Positions 21,354-30,727 are shown, counted from the stretch's first letter. The stretch: 64,000 nucleotides of DNA from Ensifer adhaerens (GCA_900215285.1 OCMG01000004.1:1297501-1361500), one strand, 5' to 3'. The notes: a model not told the origin generated them from the letters alone. Numbers and translations: made by a program.

Positions 21354-22472
21354 TTACTGCTGCATGGGTCGCGGCTTCGGAACGGGGATGCGCTTGAGCT
21401 TGGGTCCTCCGTCGCCCTGTTCGATCCCGTCGTCGTTGGCGGCCTTGGGCTCCGGCGGCAGGAGGTTTGCGACGACGAAGCGCGGATCGTGATCCATTTC
21501 GTGAAGATAGGGCGACTTGAGCTTCATCTTGCCTTCCTCGTCACGACCTTCCGAGCGCACCTGCGCCGCCTTCGGATTGCAGATCTCGTCGCGCACGTCT
21601 GCCACCTGATCCCTGTTTTCGCCATAGGGTGCGAGCGTCGCAAGCGTGTCCGTGCCCGTTTCCGGCTTCGTCAGGCCCAGCTGCATGAGGTCGGCTGCCT
21701 GATCGGCGCGTCCCCCTAGGCTATCCGCGCCCAGGACAACGGCCACAACCGTGCGGCCGTTGCGCGTCGCCGAGCCGATCTGGTTGAATCCGGAGGAGCA
21801 GATGAAACCTGTCTTCATCCCATCCGCGCCGTCGAAACGGCCGATCAGGAGATTGTAATTGGTGTATTTTTTGGTGCCGTTGATGAACCCTTCGAGTGCG
21901 AAATAGCCGGCATATTGCGGAAAGTCGCGGCGCAGCGCCACGGTCAATACAGCCAGATCGCGGGCCGTCGAATATTGTCCAGGCTGAGGCATCCCGTTCG
22001 GATTGACGAAATGGGTGGAGAACATGCCGAGTCGGGCGGCTTCGGCGTTCATCATCGAAACGAAATTGTCTTCGGAGCCGCCGACCGTTTCACCTACCGC
22101 CATGGCAATGTCATTGGCGGACTTGACGAGCATGATCGTCAGCGCGGTGTTCATGGTCATGCGCGCACCCGGCTTGAAATACATCTTGCTCGGCTTCTGG
22201 CTTGCGGCGAGCTTGGACATGACGACCGGCGTATCCAGGGTGATCCGACCGCCCTTGAGTGCCGAAAACGTGACATAGGCCGTCATCAGCTTGGTGAGCG
22301 AGGCCGGATACCAGCGCTGAAAAGCTTCCTGGTGGTAGATGACGCGGCCGGTCGCGACATCAACGACGATCTTCGGATTCGCAAGCGCTTCGGCGGGGAG
22401 CGCGATGGTCGCTGCGAGGGCTGCCGCCAACGTGCCGCCCATGATCTTTCGCAGAAAACCGACCGCTACCAT
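21354..22472 (-). CDS. D-alanyl-D-alanine carboxypeptidase (penicillin-binding protein 5/6 family)
   Basis: Periplasmic serine peptidase that trims the terminal D-Ala of peptidoglycan stem peptides. An N-terminal signal (FLRKIMGGTLAAALAATIALPAEALA) precedes the S11 domain with SxxK (SLTK, Ser near 58), SxN (SAN) and KTG (GMKTGF) active-site motifs. The C-terminus is a proline/lysine-rich tail (RIPVPKPRPMQQ) rather than an obvious amphipathic anchor. Upstream of it, transcribed the other way, is the M20 hydrolase. Confidence 0.92.
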   Translation of the reverse strand: MVAVGFLRKIMGGTLAAALAATIALPAEALANPKIVVDVATGRVIYHQEAFQRWYPASLTKLMTAYVTFSALKGGRITLDTPVVMSKLAASQKPSKMYFKPGARMTMNTALTIMLVKSANDIAMAVGETVGGSEDNFVSMMNAEAARLGMFSTHFVNPNGMPQPGQYSTARDLAVLTVALRRDFPQYAGYFALEGFINGTKKYTNYNLLIGRFDGADGMKTGFICSSGFNQIGSATRNGRTVVAVVLGADSLGGRADQAADLMQLGLTKPETGTDTLATLAPYGENRDQVADVRDEICNPKAAQVRSEGRDEEGKMKLKSPYLHEMDHDPRFVVANLLPPEPKAANDDGIEQGDGGPKLKRIPVPKPRPMQQ

Positions 22473-22627
22473 GTGTGAAACTCCTTCAGATTGAGACCTG
22501 CCGCTCGAAACTTTCGGCCTTTTACCCTATATGAGCGGCAAGAGGAAAGGCCATTGATTGATTTGCCCAGCCGGTCCAAGATCGCCCGCAAAGCCGCATA
22601 CTCACCAATGACGACAGGAATTCGACC

Positions 22628-23788
22628 ATGCCGATTTTGAACCGTGCCGCCGAGCTTCAGGACGAAGTCGCCGGCTGGCGGAGAAAGCTTCATGAGAACC
22701 CGGAGCTTCTCTTCGATGTTCACGCGACAGCGGCCTTTGTGGCCGAAAAGCTGAAGGAAGTGGGCGTAGACGAGGTTGTGACCGGGCTTGGGCGCACCGG
22801 CGTCGTCGGCATCATCAAGGGCAAGGGGCCGGGCCGCACGATCGGTCTTCGCGCCGACATGGACGCGCTGCCGATCAACGAGCAGACCGGCAAGCCCTGG
22901 GCCTCCAAGACCCCCGGTAAGATGCATGCCTGCGGCCATGATGGCCACACCGCCATGTTGCTGGGTGCGGCAAAATATCTCGCCGAGACGCGCAATTTCA
23001 TGGGCTCCGTGGCTGTCATTTTCCAGCCGGCGGAAGAAGGCGGCGGTGGCGGTAACGAGATGGTCAAGGACGGCATGATGGAGCGCTTCGGAATTTCCGA
23101 AGTCTACGGCATGCACAATTTCCCCGGCATTCCGGTCGGTACGTTTGCAATCCGCAAGGGCGCGATCATGGCCTCGACGGACGAGTTCATGATCACCGTG
23201 AAGGGTCTCGGCGGCCACGCCGCGATGCCGAACCGCGGCATCGATCCGGTCGTGATCGGCGCGCAAATCGTCATGGCGCTGCAGACGATCGCCTCGCGCA
23301 ACGCCGACCCGCTGGAATCCGTCGTGGTCTCGGTGACGAAGTTCAATGCCGGCAATGCGCATAACGTCATCCCCAACGAGGCGAAGCTCGGCGGCACCGT
23401 GCGCACGCTGAAGAAGGAAATGCGCGATCTTGCCGAAAAGCGTCTCAAGGAGATCGCGCACGGCATCGCCGCCGCTGCCGGGGGCAGCGCGGAAATCTGG
23501 TACGACCGCAATTATCCGGTGACCTACAACCACGATCTGGAAACCGAACATGCCATTGCTGCTGCCATCGAGATCGCCGGCGAGGCCCATGTCGAGAAGA
23601 ACATGAACGCCACCATGGGCGGCGAGGATTTCTCCTACATGCTCGAAGCCCGCCCTGGCGCCTTCATCGCCATCGGCAACGGCGAGACGGCGAGCCTCCA
23701 CCACCCGGAATACGACTTCAACGACGAAATCATTCCGCACGGGATTTCCTATTGGGTGAAGCTGGCGGAAAGCCGGCTTGCGGGGTGA
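22628..23788 (+). CDS. M20-family amidohydrolase (hippurate hydrolase-like)
   Basis: Zinc-dependent amidohydrolase of 386 residues. Metal-binding motifs are RADMDALP, HACGHDGHTAML, PAEEGGGG and the late MGGEDFSYML, with the dimerisation domain between (GGHAAMPNRGIDPV). Relatives cleave N-acyl amino acids or hippurate, or IAA conjugates. ATG 22628 follows a moderate ribosome site. It is a single-gene unit ending in palindromic repeats. The substrate is not predictable. Confidence 0.9.
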   Translation: MPILNRAAELQDEVAGWRRKLHENPELLFDVHATAAFVAEKLKEVGVDEVVTGLGRTGVVGIIKGKGPGRTIGLRADMDALPINEQTGKPWASKTPGKMHACGHDGHTAMLLGAAKYLAETRNFMGSVAVIFQPAEEGGGGGNEMVKDGMMERFGISEVYGMHNFPGIPVGTFAIRKGAIMASTDEFMITVKGLGGHAAMPNRGIDPVVIGAQIVMALQTIASRNADPLESVVVSVTKFNAGNAHNVIPNEAKLGGTVRTLKKEMRDLAEKRLKEIAHGIAAAAGGSAEIWYDRNYPVTYNHDLETEHAIAAAIEIAGEAHVEKNMNATMGGEDFSYMLEARPGAFIAIGNGETASLHHPEYDFNDEIIPHGISYWVKLAESRLAG

Positions 23789-23805
23789 GATCTAACTGGG
23801 GAAAC

Positions 23806-23986
23806 CCCCTCTCTTGCAAAATCTAACACTTAGCCTCCGGCTAAGAGTTGATTTTGCTTTCTCCCCCACCAAGGGGGAGACTGGAATTTGCGGGAGCGGC
23901 ATTCTCCCAATCTCCCCCCTTGTGGGGGAGAAAGCGATTTCGATGGCTTAGCCGAAGGCTAAACATCAGAAATCGCAAGAGAGGGG
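23806..23986. repeat. Palindromic mosaic element (two inverted ~53-bp modules around two small palindromes)
   Basis: The left module (23806-23858) and right module (23934-23986) are inverted relatives: CCCCCTCTCTTGC at the left end mirrors GCAAGAGAGGGGG at the right, and each has an internal stem CTTAGCC...GGCTAAG. Between them lie TCTCCCCCACCAAGGGGGAGA (21 bases, 23860-23880) and a second similar palindrome near 23910-23931. A third single module of the same family is at 62747-62808. This is a dispersed intergenic repeat, not a gene. Confidence 0.75.
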
Positions 23987-24021
23987 GGCGACGTGCACGA
24001 CACAGCCCGCCCGCAATGCCA

Positions 24022-24705
24022 TTAACCGACATTCTCCGCAAACAGCTTCAGCGTCCGCTCCCAGGCGAGCTTGGCCGAGACCGGTTCATAGGCCGAGCGG
24101 GCATCGCAACTGAAGCCATGACCCGCGGGATAGACATAGACAGGCAGCTCCGGACGCTTCGTCTTGACGATCTCGACCTTTTCCATCGGGATTGACTGGT
24201 CTGTCTCGCCGAAATGCACGATGGTCGGGCACTTGGGCGCCATGTCGGCCATGTCGGAGACCATGCCGCCATAATAGCAGGAAGCGGCCGCCAGATCGTC
24301 GCGGGTGATCGCGGCGCGATAGGCAAGCGACCCGCCGAGGCAGTAGCCCACGACGCCGACCTTGCCGTATTGTTTCACCGCTTCGACGGCCGCACCGATG
24401 TCGAGCATCACGGCATCGCGGTCGAAATCCTTCATCATGGTGATCCCGGCCTGCACGTCTTCCGGAGCGTAGCCTCGCTCGTAGCCTGGCGAGAGACGGT
24501 CGAAAATCGCAGGTGCGGCAGCCACATAGCCTTCCGCCGCGTAGCGCTCGCAGACCGAGCGGATATGCGCATTGACCCCGAAGATTTCCTGCAGGACGAC
24601 AATCGCGCCCTTGGGCTTGTTATCCGGGATCGCGATATACATCTTAATGGTCTTCCCATCGGAAGCGGTAATGTCCAGCCATTCCGTTTTCAAAGCACTC
24701 TCCAT
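24022..24705 (-). CDS. Dienelactone hydrolase family protein
   Basis: Alpha/beta hydrolase of 227 residues. The nucleophile is the Cys in GYCLGGSLAYRA, the acid is probably the Asp in FGETDQSIP, and the base is the His in YPAGHGFSCD, matching the Cys-Asp-His triad of dienelactone hydrolases. ATG 24705 begins MESALKTEW; the frame remains open far upstream but that is antisense to the aldo/keto reductase. It is divergent from that reductase. Carboxymethylenebutenolidase activity is only a family guess. Confidence 0.85.
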   Translation of the reverse strand: MESALKTEWLDITASDGKTIKMYIAIPDNKPKGAIVVLQEIFGVNAHIRSVCERYAAEGYVAAAPAIFDRLSPGYERGYAPEDVQAGITMMKDFDRDAVMLDIGAAVEAVKQYGKVGVVGYCLGGSLAYRAAITRDDLAAASCYYGGMVSDMADMAPKCPTIVHFGETDQSIPMEKVEIVKTKRPELPVYVYPAGHGFSCDARSAYEPVSAKLAWERTLKLFAENVG

Positions 24706-24831
24706 TTTTTCGCTGATATGCGGACGTAACAAATCCGACGAACGAGGCTGTTTCAAGTGAAGATGCGGTAACAAATCGGAACTTTGTGCATTTTCGTGAC
24801 CAGCGTGACCACCCAAAAGAGGAGCCACCCC
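24706..24831. promoter_or_regulatory. Divergent promoter region with a 10-bp direct repeat 42 bp apart
   Basis: GTAACAAATC occurs at 24726-24735 and 24768-24777, both preceded by GCGG-like bases and followed by CGA or GGA. The spacing of 42 bases equals about four helical turns. The repeats sit between the divergent dienelactone hydrolase and aldo/keto reductase genes and could be binding sites for a shared regulator. No -35/-10 pair was assigned. Confidence 0.4.
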
Positions 24832-25656
24832 ATGGATCAACCGAAGATCGAATTCAACGACGGCAAGGCAATTCCGCAGATCGGCCTCGGCGTCTGGCAG
24901 ACGCCGAATGAGGAAGTCGCCCCCGCCGTGCGCAAGGCGCTGGAGGTCGGCTATCGCCACATCGACACCGCCGCGATCTATGAAAACGAAGAAGGCGTGG
25001 GCGAAGGCATCCGCCAATCGGGCATAGCACGCGGCGACATCTTCCTGACGACCAAGCTCTGGAACGATCGCCAGAGCCATGACACGGCGCTGAAAGCCTT
25101 CGACGAAAGCCTGAAGCGGCTTCGCACCGATTATGTCGACCTCTTCCTCATCCATTGGCCCTCGCCCCATCGCGGCACCTATGTGGACGCCTGGAAGGCG
25201 CTGGTGGAACTGAAGAAGCAGGGTCGCGCGCGCTCCATCGGCGTTTCCAACTTCGCAGAAGAGCACCTCGAGCGCATCATCGGCGAAACCGGCGAAACGC
25301 CGGTTCTGAACCAGATCGAACTGCATCCGGACTTCCAGCAGAAGGCGCTCCGCGCCGTGCATGAACGTCTCGGGCTTCGCACACAGTCCTGGAGCCCGCT
25401 CGGCCAGGGCAAGCTTCTGTCGAATCCGGATATCGCCAAGGTCGCCCAGCGCCTCGGCAAGTCGCCGGCGCAGGTCATCATCCGCTGGCATCTCGACAAC
25501 GGCCTGATCGTCATCCCGAAATCGGTGACGCCGTCGCGCATCGAGGAAAACTTCAAGGTCTTCGATTTCACGCTGGATGCCGAGGCGAAAGCCGTTCTGG
25601 ATGCGCTCGATGGCGACAATCGCGTCGGACCGGACCCGATGACGGCGAAGTTCTGA
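24832..25656 (+). CDS. Aldo/keto reductase (2,5-diketo-D-gluconate reductase-like)
   Basis: NADPH-dependent TIM-barrel oxidoreductase of 274 residues. Signature motifs are GYRHIDTAAIYENEEGVG with the catalytic Asp and Tyr, LFLIHWP with the catalytic His, SIGVSNF, and the C-terminal cofactor motif IPKSVTPSRIEENF. The length and motifs fit the AKR5-type group. Start 24832 is chosen because AAAGAGGAG lies 8 bases upstream; an ATG at 24784 is not supported. It is divergent from the dienelactone hydrolase. Confidence 0.92.
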   Translation: MDQPKIEFNDGKAIPQIGLGVWQTPNEEVAPAVRKALEVGYRHIDTAAIYENEEGVGEGIRQSGIARGDIFLTTKLWNDRQSHDTALKAFDESLKRLRTDYVDLFLIHWPSPHRGTYVDAWKALVELKKQGRARSIGVSNFAEEHLERIIGETGETPVLNQIELHPDFQQKALRAVHERLGLRTQSWSPLGQGKLLSNPDIAKVAQRLGKSPAQVIIRWHLDNGLIVIPKSVTPSRIEENFKVFDFTLDAEAKAVLDALDGDNRVGPDPMTAKF

Positions 25657-25687
25657 GCTGGCGAGGCGAAGTTAAGCCGGATAACAA

Positions 25688-25717
25688 AAGCCCGCGTGGA
25701 GCGATCCACGCGGGCTT
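25688..25717. terminator. Terminator hairpin after the aldo/keto reductase
   Basis: A perfect 13-bp stem, AAGCCCGCGTGGA with TCCACGCGGGCTT, loops on GCGA and is followed by ATTTGT. A near-identical hairpin occurs at 25929-25964. Confidence 0.85.
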
Positions 25718-25775
25718 ATTTGTAATCAGGCGACTTGCGAATACGGCGAGAAGGCACCGAGCGCGTGCGGCGTGC

Positions 25776-25892
25776 CTCTCCCTCCCCCCTTGTGGGGAGG
25801 GTTGGGGAGGGGTTTTTCTTTCCTCTGGCTCAGTGCTTGCGGTAAAGACCCCCTCTGGCTGCCGCCATCTCCCCCACAAGGGGGGAGATGGA
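25776..25892. repeat. RIME-like intergenic mosaic element, copy A
   Basis: The element contains the palindrome CCTCCCCCCTTGTGGGGAGG (25781-25800) and a second around CATCTCCCCCACAAGGGGGG (from 25866), joined by about 65 bases that include CCCCTCTGGCTGCCGCC. Its reverse complement aligns along its length with 60511-60622. It resembles the Rhizobium-specific intergenic mosaic elements known from this family. Confidence 0.75.
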
Positions 25893-25928
25893 TGGAGCAC
25901 CGCCCTCGCCACGCCCAACCAGCAAAGT

Positions 25929-25964
25929 AAAAGGCCCGCGTGGAACAATCCACGCGGGCCTTTT
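25929..25964. terminator. Terminator hairpin downstream of typA, twin of 25688-25717
   Basis: A perfect 16-bp stem, AAAAGGCCCGCGTGGA with TCCACGCGGGCCTTTT, loops on ACAA. A and T tracts at both ends allow termination in both directions. It shares the CCCGCGTGGA...TCCACGCGGG core with the hairpin 240 bases away; the RIME-like element lies between them. Confidence 0.85.
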
Positions 25965-26024
25965 GACATAGAAAGCAAGAGCGTTCCCCCTTCTCCCCCT
26001 CAGAGGAAAACGGGAAGATCTGAC

Positions 26025-27860
26025 TTACGCAGCGCCGACAGCGCGGCTCTTTTCGAAGCGCTTGCGGTCGTTGGCGTCGAGGAACAGCTTGCGCAGGCGG
26101 ATCGACTTCGGCGTGACTTCCATCAGTTCGTCGTCCTGGATCCACGAGAGTGCGCGGTCGAGCGTCATGCGGATCGGCGGCGTCAGCTTCACGGCTTCAT
26201 CCTTGCCGGCGGCGCGGATGTTGGTGAGCTGCTTGCCCTTCAGCACGTTGACTTCGAGATCGTTGTCGCGGCTATGGATGCCGATGATCATGCCGGCATA
26301 GACCTTTTCACCCGGCTCGATGATCATCGGGCCGCGATCTTCCAGGTTGAACATGGCGTAAGCGACAGCCTCGCCCGAACCGTTCGACAGCAGCACGCCG
26401 TTGACGCGGCCGGCGATCGGACCCTTGTAGGGCTGGTAGTCGTGGAACAGGCGGTTCATGATCGCCGTGCCGCGCGTATCGGTCAGCAGTTCCGACTGAT
26501 AGCCGATGAGGCCGCGGGTCGGTGCGAAGAAGACGAGGCGGACGCGATTGCCGCCCGAGGGGCGCAGCTCGACCATTTCGGCCTTGCGCTCGGACATCTT
26601 CTGCACGACGACGCCGGAATGCTCTTCATCCACGTCGATGACGACCTCTTCGATCGGCTCCATCGTTTCGCCGGTCGCCTCGTCCTTGTGCATGACGACG
26701 CGCGGACGCGACACGGCAAGCTCGAAGCCTTCGCGGCGCATGGTTTCAATGAGAACGGCGAGCTGCAATTCGCCGCGGCCGGAGACGAAGAACGAGTCCT
26801 TGCCTTCGGCTTCCTCGATCTTCAGCGCAACGTTGCCTTCGGCTTCCTTGAAGAGACGGTCGCGGATGACGCGGCTCGTCACCTTGTCGCCTTCGGTGCC
26901 GGCGAGCGGCGAGTCGTTGACGAGGAAGGACATGGTGACCGTCGGCGGATCGATCGGCTGCGCATGCAGCGGCTCGGAAACGGACGGGTCGCAGAACGTG
27001 TCGGCAACCGTGCCCTTGGAGAGACCGGCAATCGCCACGATGTCGCCGGCATGGGCTTCTTCGATCGCCGTACGCTCGATGCCGCGGAAGGCGAGGATCT
27101 TGGAAATGCGACCGTTTTCGATGAGCTTGCCGTCCTGGCCGATGACCTTGACAGCCTGGTTAGGCTTGATCGAGCCGGAATGGATACGGCCGGTGATGAT
27201 GCGACCGAGGAAGGGGTTGGCTTCCAGGATCGTGCCAATCATGCGGAAGGCGCCGTCTTCGTCGCCGACGCTTGGCTTCGGAACGTGCTTGAGCACGAGA
27301 TCGAGCAGCGGCGCCAGACCTTCATCCTTCGGGCCTTCCGGATTGACGTTCATCCAGCCATCGCGGCCCGAACCGTACAGGATCGGGAAGTCGAGCTGTT
27401 CGTCGGTGGCGTCGAGGTTTGCAAAGAGGTCGAACACCTCGTTGATCACTTCCTCATGACGGCCATCCGGACGGTCGATCTTGTTGATCGCAACGATCGG
27501 GCGGAGACCAACCTTCAGCGCCTTGCCGACCACGAACTTGGTCTGCGGCATCGGGCCTTCGGACGCATCGACGAGAACGATCGCGCCGTCCACCATCGAG
27601 AGAATGCGCTCCACTTCACCGCCGAAGTCGGCGTGACCGGGCGTGTCGACGATGTTGATGCGAACACCCTTCCACTCGACCGAGGTCGCCTTCGCGAGAA
27701 TGGTGATGCCGCGTTCCTTTTCGAGGTCGTTACTGTCCATCACGCGCTCTGCAACGCGCTGGTTTTCGCGGAACGAACCCGACTGTTTCAGAAGCTCGTC
27801 GACAAGCGTGGTCTTGCCATGGTCAACGTGCGCGATAATCGCGATATTGCGAATTTCCAT
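26025..27860 (-). CDS. typA: Ribosome-associated GTPase TypA/BipA
   Basis: Translational GTPase that binds the ribosome and acts in stress adaptation and subunit assembly. G motifs are [21 protein letters not shown] and NKIDRPDGR. Elongation-factor-like domains II, III and V follow, with the TypA-specific C-terminal domain ([19 protein letters not shown]). The protein has 611 residues, normal for the family. Start 27860 ([12 protein letters not shown]) is taken; 40 more codons are open upstream but are not conserved in character. It stands alone and is followed by a terminator. Confidence 0.96.
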   Translation of the reverse strand: MEIRNIAIIAHVDHGKTTLVDELLKQSGSFRENQRVAERVMDSNDLEKERGITILAKATSVEWKGVRINIVDTPGHADFGGEVERILSMVDGAIVLVDASEGPMPQTKFVVGKALKVGLRPIVAINKIDRPDGRHEEVINEVFDLFANLDATDEQLDFPILYGSGRDGWMNVNPEGPKDEGLAPLLDLVLKHVPKPSVGDEDGAFRMIGTILEANPFLGRIITGRIHSGSIKPNQAVKVIGQDGKLIENGRISKILAFRGIERTAIEEAHAGDIVAIAGLSKGTVADTFCDPSVSEPLHAQPIDPPTVTMSFLVNDSPLAGTEGDKVTSRVIRDRLFKEAEGNVALKIEEAEGKDSFFVSGRGELQLAVLIETMRREGFELAVSRPRVVMHKDEATGETMEPIEEVVIDVDEEHSGVVVQKMSERKAEMVELRPSGGNRVRLVFFAPTRGLIGYQSELLTDTRGTAIMNRLFHDYQPYKGPIAGRVNGVLLSNGSGEAVAYAMFNLEDRGPMIIEPGEKVYAGMIIGIHSRDNDLEVNVLKGKQLTNIRAAGKDEAVKLTPPIRMTLDRALSWIQDDELMEVTPKSIRLRKLFLDANDRKRFEKSRAVGAA

Positions 27861-28007
27861 CGTCTTTAAATCTCTGAGGCTTGGGCGCGGCAAATATGCG
27901 GGGAGGACAGCGCCAGTTACTTTTGGGGCGCTCATACAATTTTTTTTGCGTCTGCGAAAGGGGGGTGGGCGAATTGGCACGGGCGTGACGGCATTTCTGC
28001 CGCGTTG

Positions 28008-28253
28008 TCATGTGCGTCGGAGCCGAAACCGGTGCCCGTCCTTCAGTCTCTCGGAGGATAAAAGCGTATGACCGTCTTCATGGCACATGTGTGGAATGTC
28101 GAGGCCGGCGAGCGGGTCCGTGGTCTCGATTTCCACCAGCGCGCCTTCGGCAAGCGACTTGAGCGCCTTGCGGGTGCGCAGCACTGGCAGGGGGCATTTC
28201 AGCCCCCTGAGGTCCAGAAAGAGATCGGGCTTCTCGGGCTGCTGCCCGGACAT
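28008..28253 (-). CDS. TusA/SirA-family sulfur carrier protein
   Basis: Small 81-residue cytoplasmic protein of the TusA fold. The motif [17 protein letters not shown] carries the CPxP cysteine that carries persulfide sulfur in this family. The rest, [15 protein letters not shown], fits as well. It starts 5 bases after the stop of the L,D-transpeptidase-like gene, so it is co-transcribed with it. A role in tRNA thiolation or in general sulfur transfer cannot be decided. Confidence 0.88.
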   Translation of the reverse strand: MSGQQPEKPDLFLDLRGLKCPLPVLRTRKALKSLAEGALVEIETTDPLAGLDIPHMCHEDGHTLLSSERLKDGHRFRLRRT

Positions 28254-28258
28254 GGCAA

Positions 28259-29446
28259 TCAGTTCCAGAGCTTCCAGAACGGTCGGTTTTCCGGAACGTT
28301 GGAAGCCACGCTGGCCGTGGTCGGCTGGGCGGCCGGCGCGATCGGGTTCTCCTGCGGGACTGGCGCGCGCCTGGTCTTCTCGACGGCCTTGATGGCGGCC
28401 TGTGCGAGCGCCTTGTCGGCCTCGGTCTGGGCGCGCTGCTTTTCCTCGGCCTGGAATTCCTCCATCTTGACCAGCTTGCCAGCCTGCAGGCCGTTGCCTG
28501 TCGGGGCAAAGGCCAGATCCGTGCTCTTCTTCTTCAGATCGGCGACCGCCGCCTTGCGCTGTGCCTCAGTCGGCTCATCCCAGACATAGCCGGCGTATTT
28601 CTTTTCAGCCACGGCGTATTCCGTGTTGTACTTCGCCTGGAAGGCGGCATAGGCCTGCGCCATTTCCGGCGGAGTCGACATGGCAGGGCATTGGCTGGAC
28701 GGGTTGAAGCTCTGGCCAGGGGCCGCGACCTGATTGAAGACATAGGTGTGGTTGCAGATGTTGACCACCGGCGGGCGATGCGTGATCTCGAATTGATCGT
28801 AGCCGACCTTCAGCATCTTCCAGAAATCGAAATTCGGGCTGTTCTTGTGGCGTGCCATGTTGTCGGCCGTCATGCGGAAAGGCAGTGCCTGGATCTGAAA
28901 TGCCCGCTGACCGCCGGCAAAGGCGTCATTCGCCAGCGCGAAAATCTCCTGCACCTGGGCGTCCGTCATCGAGTAGCAGCCCGAGGAAGAACAGGCGCCA
29001 TGCACCATCAGGTTCGATCCGGTGCGGCCGAGCGAGCGGTCATAGGCGTTGGGGTAGCCGATGTTGAAGGCGAGATAGTAGCGCGAGTTGGGGTTCATCT
29101 GCGCCGGCGTGATATCGTAGAAGCCTTCGGGCGCCTGTCGGTCGCCTTCCTTGGTCTTTGGGCCGAGCATGCCGGACCAGGCGCAGATCTGGTAGCTCTT
29201 CAGCAGGGCGTAACGGCCGGCGGTATTGGCCTTCCATACCTCCATCACGCCTTCTTCCTTGAAGATGCGGATCATGATCGGCGAATTGCGATCCATGTTC
29301 AGCGCCTTCATGCGCGAAACGGTCGCGTTGGACAGGCGAAGTTCAGCCTTGCCCTGGATGCGCGAGATGTCCAGCACATCCTCCTGCTGGCATGCCGTAA
29401 GCATGGTTGCCGCGAAGGCCATGATGACTAAGGCTTTGAACCGCAT
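28259..29446 (-). CDS. L,D-transpeptidase (YkuD)-type murein lipoprotein
   Basis: Envelope protein of 395 residues. The start at 29446 gives a lipoprotein signal MRFKALVIMAFAATMLTAC with the lipidated Cys near residue 19. A YkuD-like domain follows, with the catalytic block HGACSSSGCYSM (His-Gly ... Ser-x-Gly-Cys). Family members cross-link peptidoglycan stems or attach lipoproteins. A long Lys/Glu/Ala-rich C-terminal tail ends FWKLWN. A 22-codon upstream extension to 29512 would hide the signal and is rejected. The next gene, the TusA-like gene, follows closely. Confidence 0.85.
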   Translation of the reverse strand: MRFKALVIMAFAATMLTACQQEDVLDISRIQGKAELRLSNATVSRMKALNMDRNSPIMIRIFKEEGVMEVWKANTAGRYALLKSYQICAWSGMLGPKTKEGDRQAPEGFYDITPAQMNPNSRYYLAFNIGYPNAYDRSLGRTGSNLMVHGACSSSGCYSMTDAQVQEIFALANDAFAGGQRAFQIQALPFRMTADNMARHKNSPNFDFWKMLKVGYDQFEITHRPPVVNICNHTYVFNQVAAPGQSFNPSSQCPAMSTPPEMAQAYAAFQAKYNTEYAVAEKKYAGYVWDEPTEAQRKAAVADLKKKSTDLAFAPTGNGLQAGKLVKMEEFQAEEKQRAQTEADKALAQAAIKAVEKTRRAPVPQENPIAPAAQPTTASVASNVPENRPFWKLWN

Positions 29447-29701
29447 ATTCACCGCTCGAGAAACTGATGCCTGACGGCCGGACGAATAGTCCGGCAGACT
29501 CTTATAGTTCACAATTCGTTAAGCGGACCTTATCAGGACGCACCGCATTTGGATGGAACACACTTATCCACTGCAAACAGCCCAAATGTGTTGAAGTTTG
29601 GGCAAATGTGGAAGCAATGTGACCTGCTAAAACACGGGAGCATCAGCCGTCGCTGCCGTTGTCGCCCCTGCGGCAGGTGGAGGGGGCGCAGAACCCTTTC
29701 C
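29447..29701. other. 255-bp intergenic region between accA and the transpeptidase gene
   Basis: It should hold the transpeptidase promoter and the accA terminator. Two small hairpins are visible: GCCCAAA...TTTGGGC near 29580-29605, and ACCCTTT/AAAGGGT (29693-29699/29704-29710) overlapping the accA stop codon. Neither has a good T-run. No gene was seen. Confidence 0.4.
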
Positions 29702-30649
29702 TTAAAGGGTGCGGCCGATGGCCAGGAACTTCTCCCGGCGCTGCTTGCGCAGGTCCTTCACGCTCTTGAGATCGGCAAGCGCCCGGGCAATGACATCGCC
29801 TGTGGCAGCAATCACGGCTTCCGGATCACGGTGTGCGCCGCCGACCGGTTCGGGGATGATGCCGTCGATGACGCCAAGGCCCTTGAGGTCTTCAGCCGTG
29901 ATCTTCATGCTGGTGGCGGCTTCCTTGGCGCGGGCGGAATCGCGCCACAGGATCGAGGCGGCACCTTCCGGCGAGATCACGCTGTAGATCGCATGTTCGA
30001 GCATGTAGACGCGGTTGCCGGTTGCTATGGCGATGGCGCCGCCCGAGCCGCCTTCGCCGAGCACGATGCAGATGACCGGGACCTTGACGTTCAGGCACAT
30101 TTCGGTGGAGCGCGCGATGGCTTCGGCCTGGCCGCGCTCCTCAGCGTCGACGCCGGGATAGGCGCCGGCGGTGTCGATCAGCGAGATGATCGGCAGACCG
30201 AAACGGTCGGCGAGTTCCATGACGCGGATCGCCTTGCGATAGCCTTCCGGACGCGGGCTGCCGAAATTGTGCTTGATGCGGGACTTGGTGTCGTTGCCCT
30301 TCTCCTGGCCGATCAGCGCGACCGGCTGACCGCGGAAGCGGGCAAGACCGGCCTGGATGGCGGCGTCTTCGGCAAAGGCGCGGTCGCCGGCAAGCGGCGT
30401 GAAGTCCTCGAAGAGCGCTTCCATGTAATCGACGAAATGCGGGCGCTGTGGATGGCGTGCGACCTGCGTCTTCTGCCAGGCCGACAGCTTGGCGTAGATT
30501 TCCACCATCGCCTCGTTGGCGCGGGCTTCCAGCTTCTGGATTTCTTCGGACGTGTCGACGCTGTCGTCCTGTTCGGCGAGCTTTTTCAGCTCGATGATCT
30601 TGCCCTCCAGATCGGAGATCGGCTTCTCGAAGTCGAGGTAATTGTGCAT
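29702..30649 (-). CDS. accA: Acetyl-CoA carboxylase carboxyltransferase subunit alpha
   Basis: With AccD it transfers carboxyl from carboxybiotin to acetyl-CoA, the first step of fatty-acid synthesis. The 315-residue sequence starts MHNYLDFEKPISDLEGKI and contains the diagnostic ALIGQEKG, DTAGAYPG, VLGEGGSGGAIAIATGNRV and SPEGAASILWRD blocks. The length is standard. It lies 78 bases downstream of xerD on the same strand, an arrangement typical for rhizobia. Confidence 0.97.
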   Translation of the reverse strand: MHNYLDFEKPISDLEGKIIELKKLAEQDDSVDTSEEIQKLEARANEAMVEIYAKLSAWQKTQVARHPQRPHFVDYMEALFEDFTPLAGDRAFAEDAAIQAGLARFRGQPVALIGQEKGNDTKSRIKHNFGSPRPEGYRKAIRVMELADRFGLPIISLIDTAGAYPGVDAEERGQAEAIARSTEMCLNVKVPVICIVLGEGGSGGAIAIATGNRVYMLEHAIYSVISPEGAASILWRDSARAKEAATSMKITAEDLKGLGVIDGIIPEPVGGAHRDPEAVIAATGDVIARALADLKSVKDLRKQRREKFLAIGRTL

Positions 30650-30727
30650 CTGATCCGTTCCGGTCGCTACGTGGCGCGCGCGTGAGCCGCGCTCGGAGAA
30701 CGCTGGCAGCTTCAGTTTACGCGGACC

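Noticed and set aside
22466-23740. A 424-codon minus-strand frame opposite the M20 hydrolase
   Set aside because: The plus-strand product has the full metal-binding motif set; the antisense product is a shadow of codon usage.
25833-27869. A 678-codon plus-strand frame opposite typA
   Set aside because: The typA product has all GTPase motifs; the antisense product has none and begins inside the RIME-like element.
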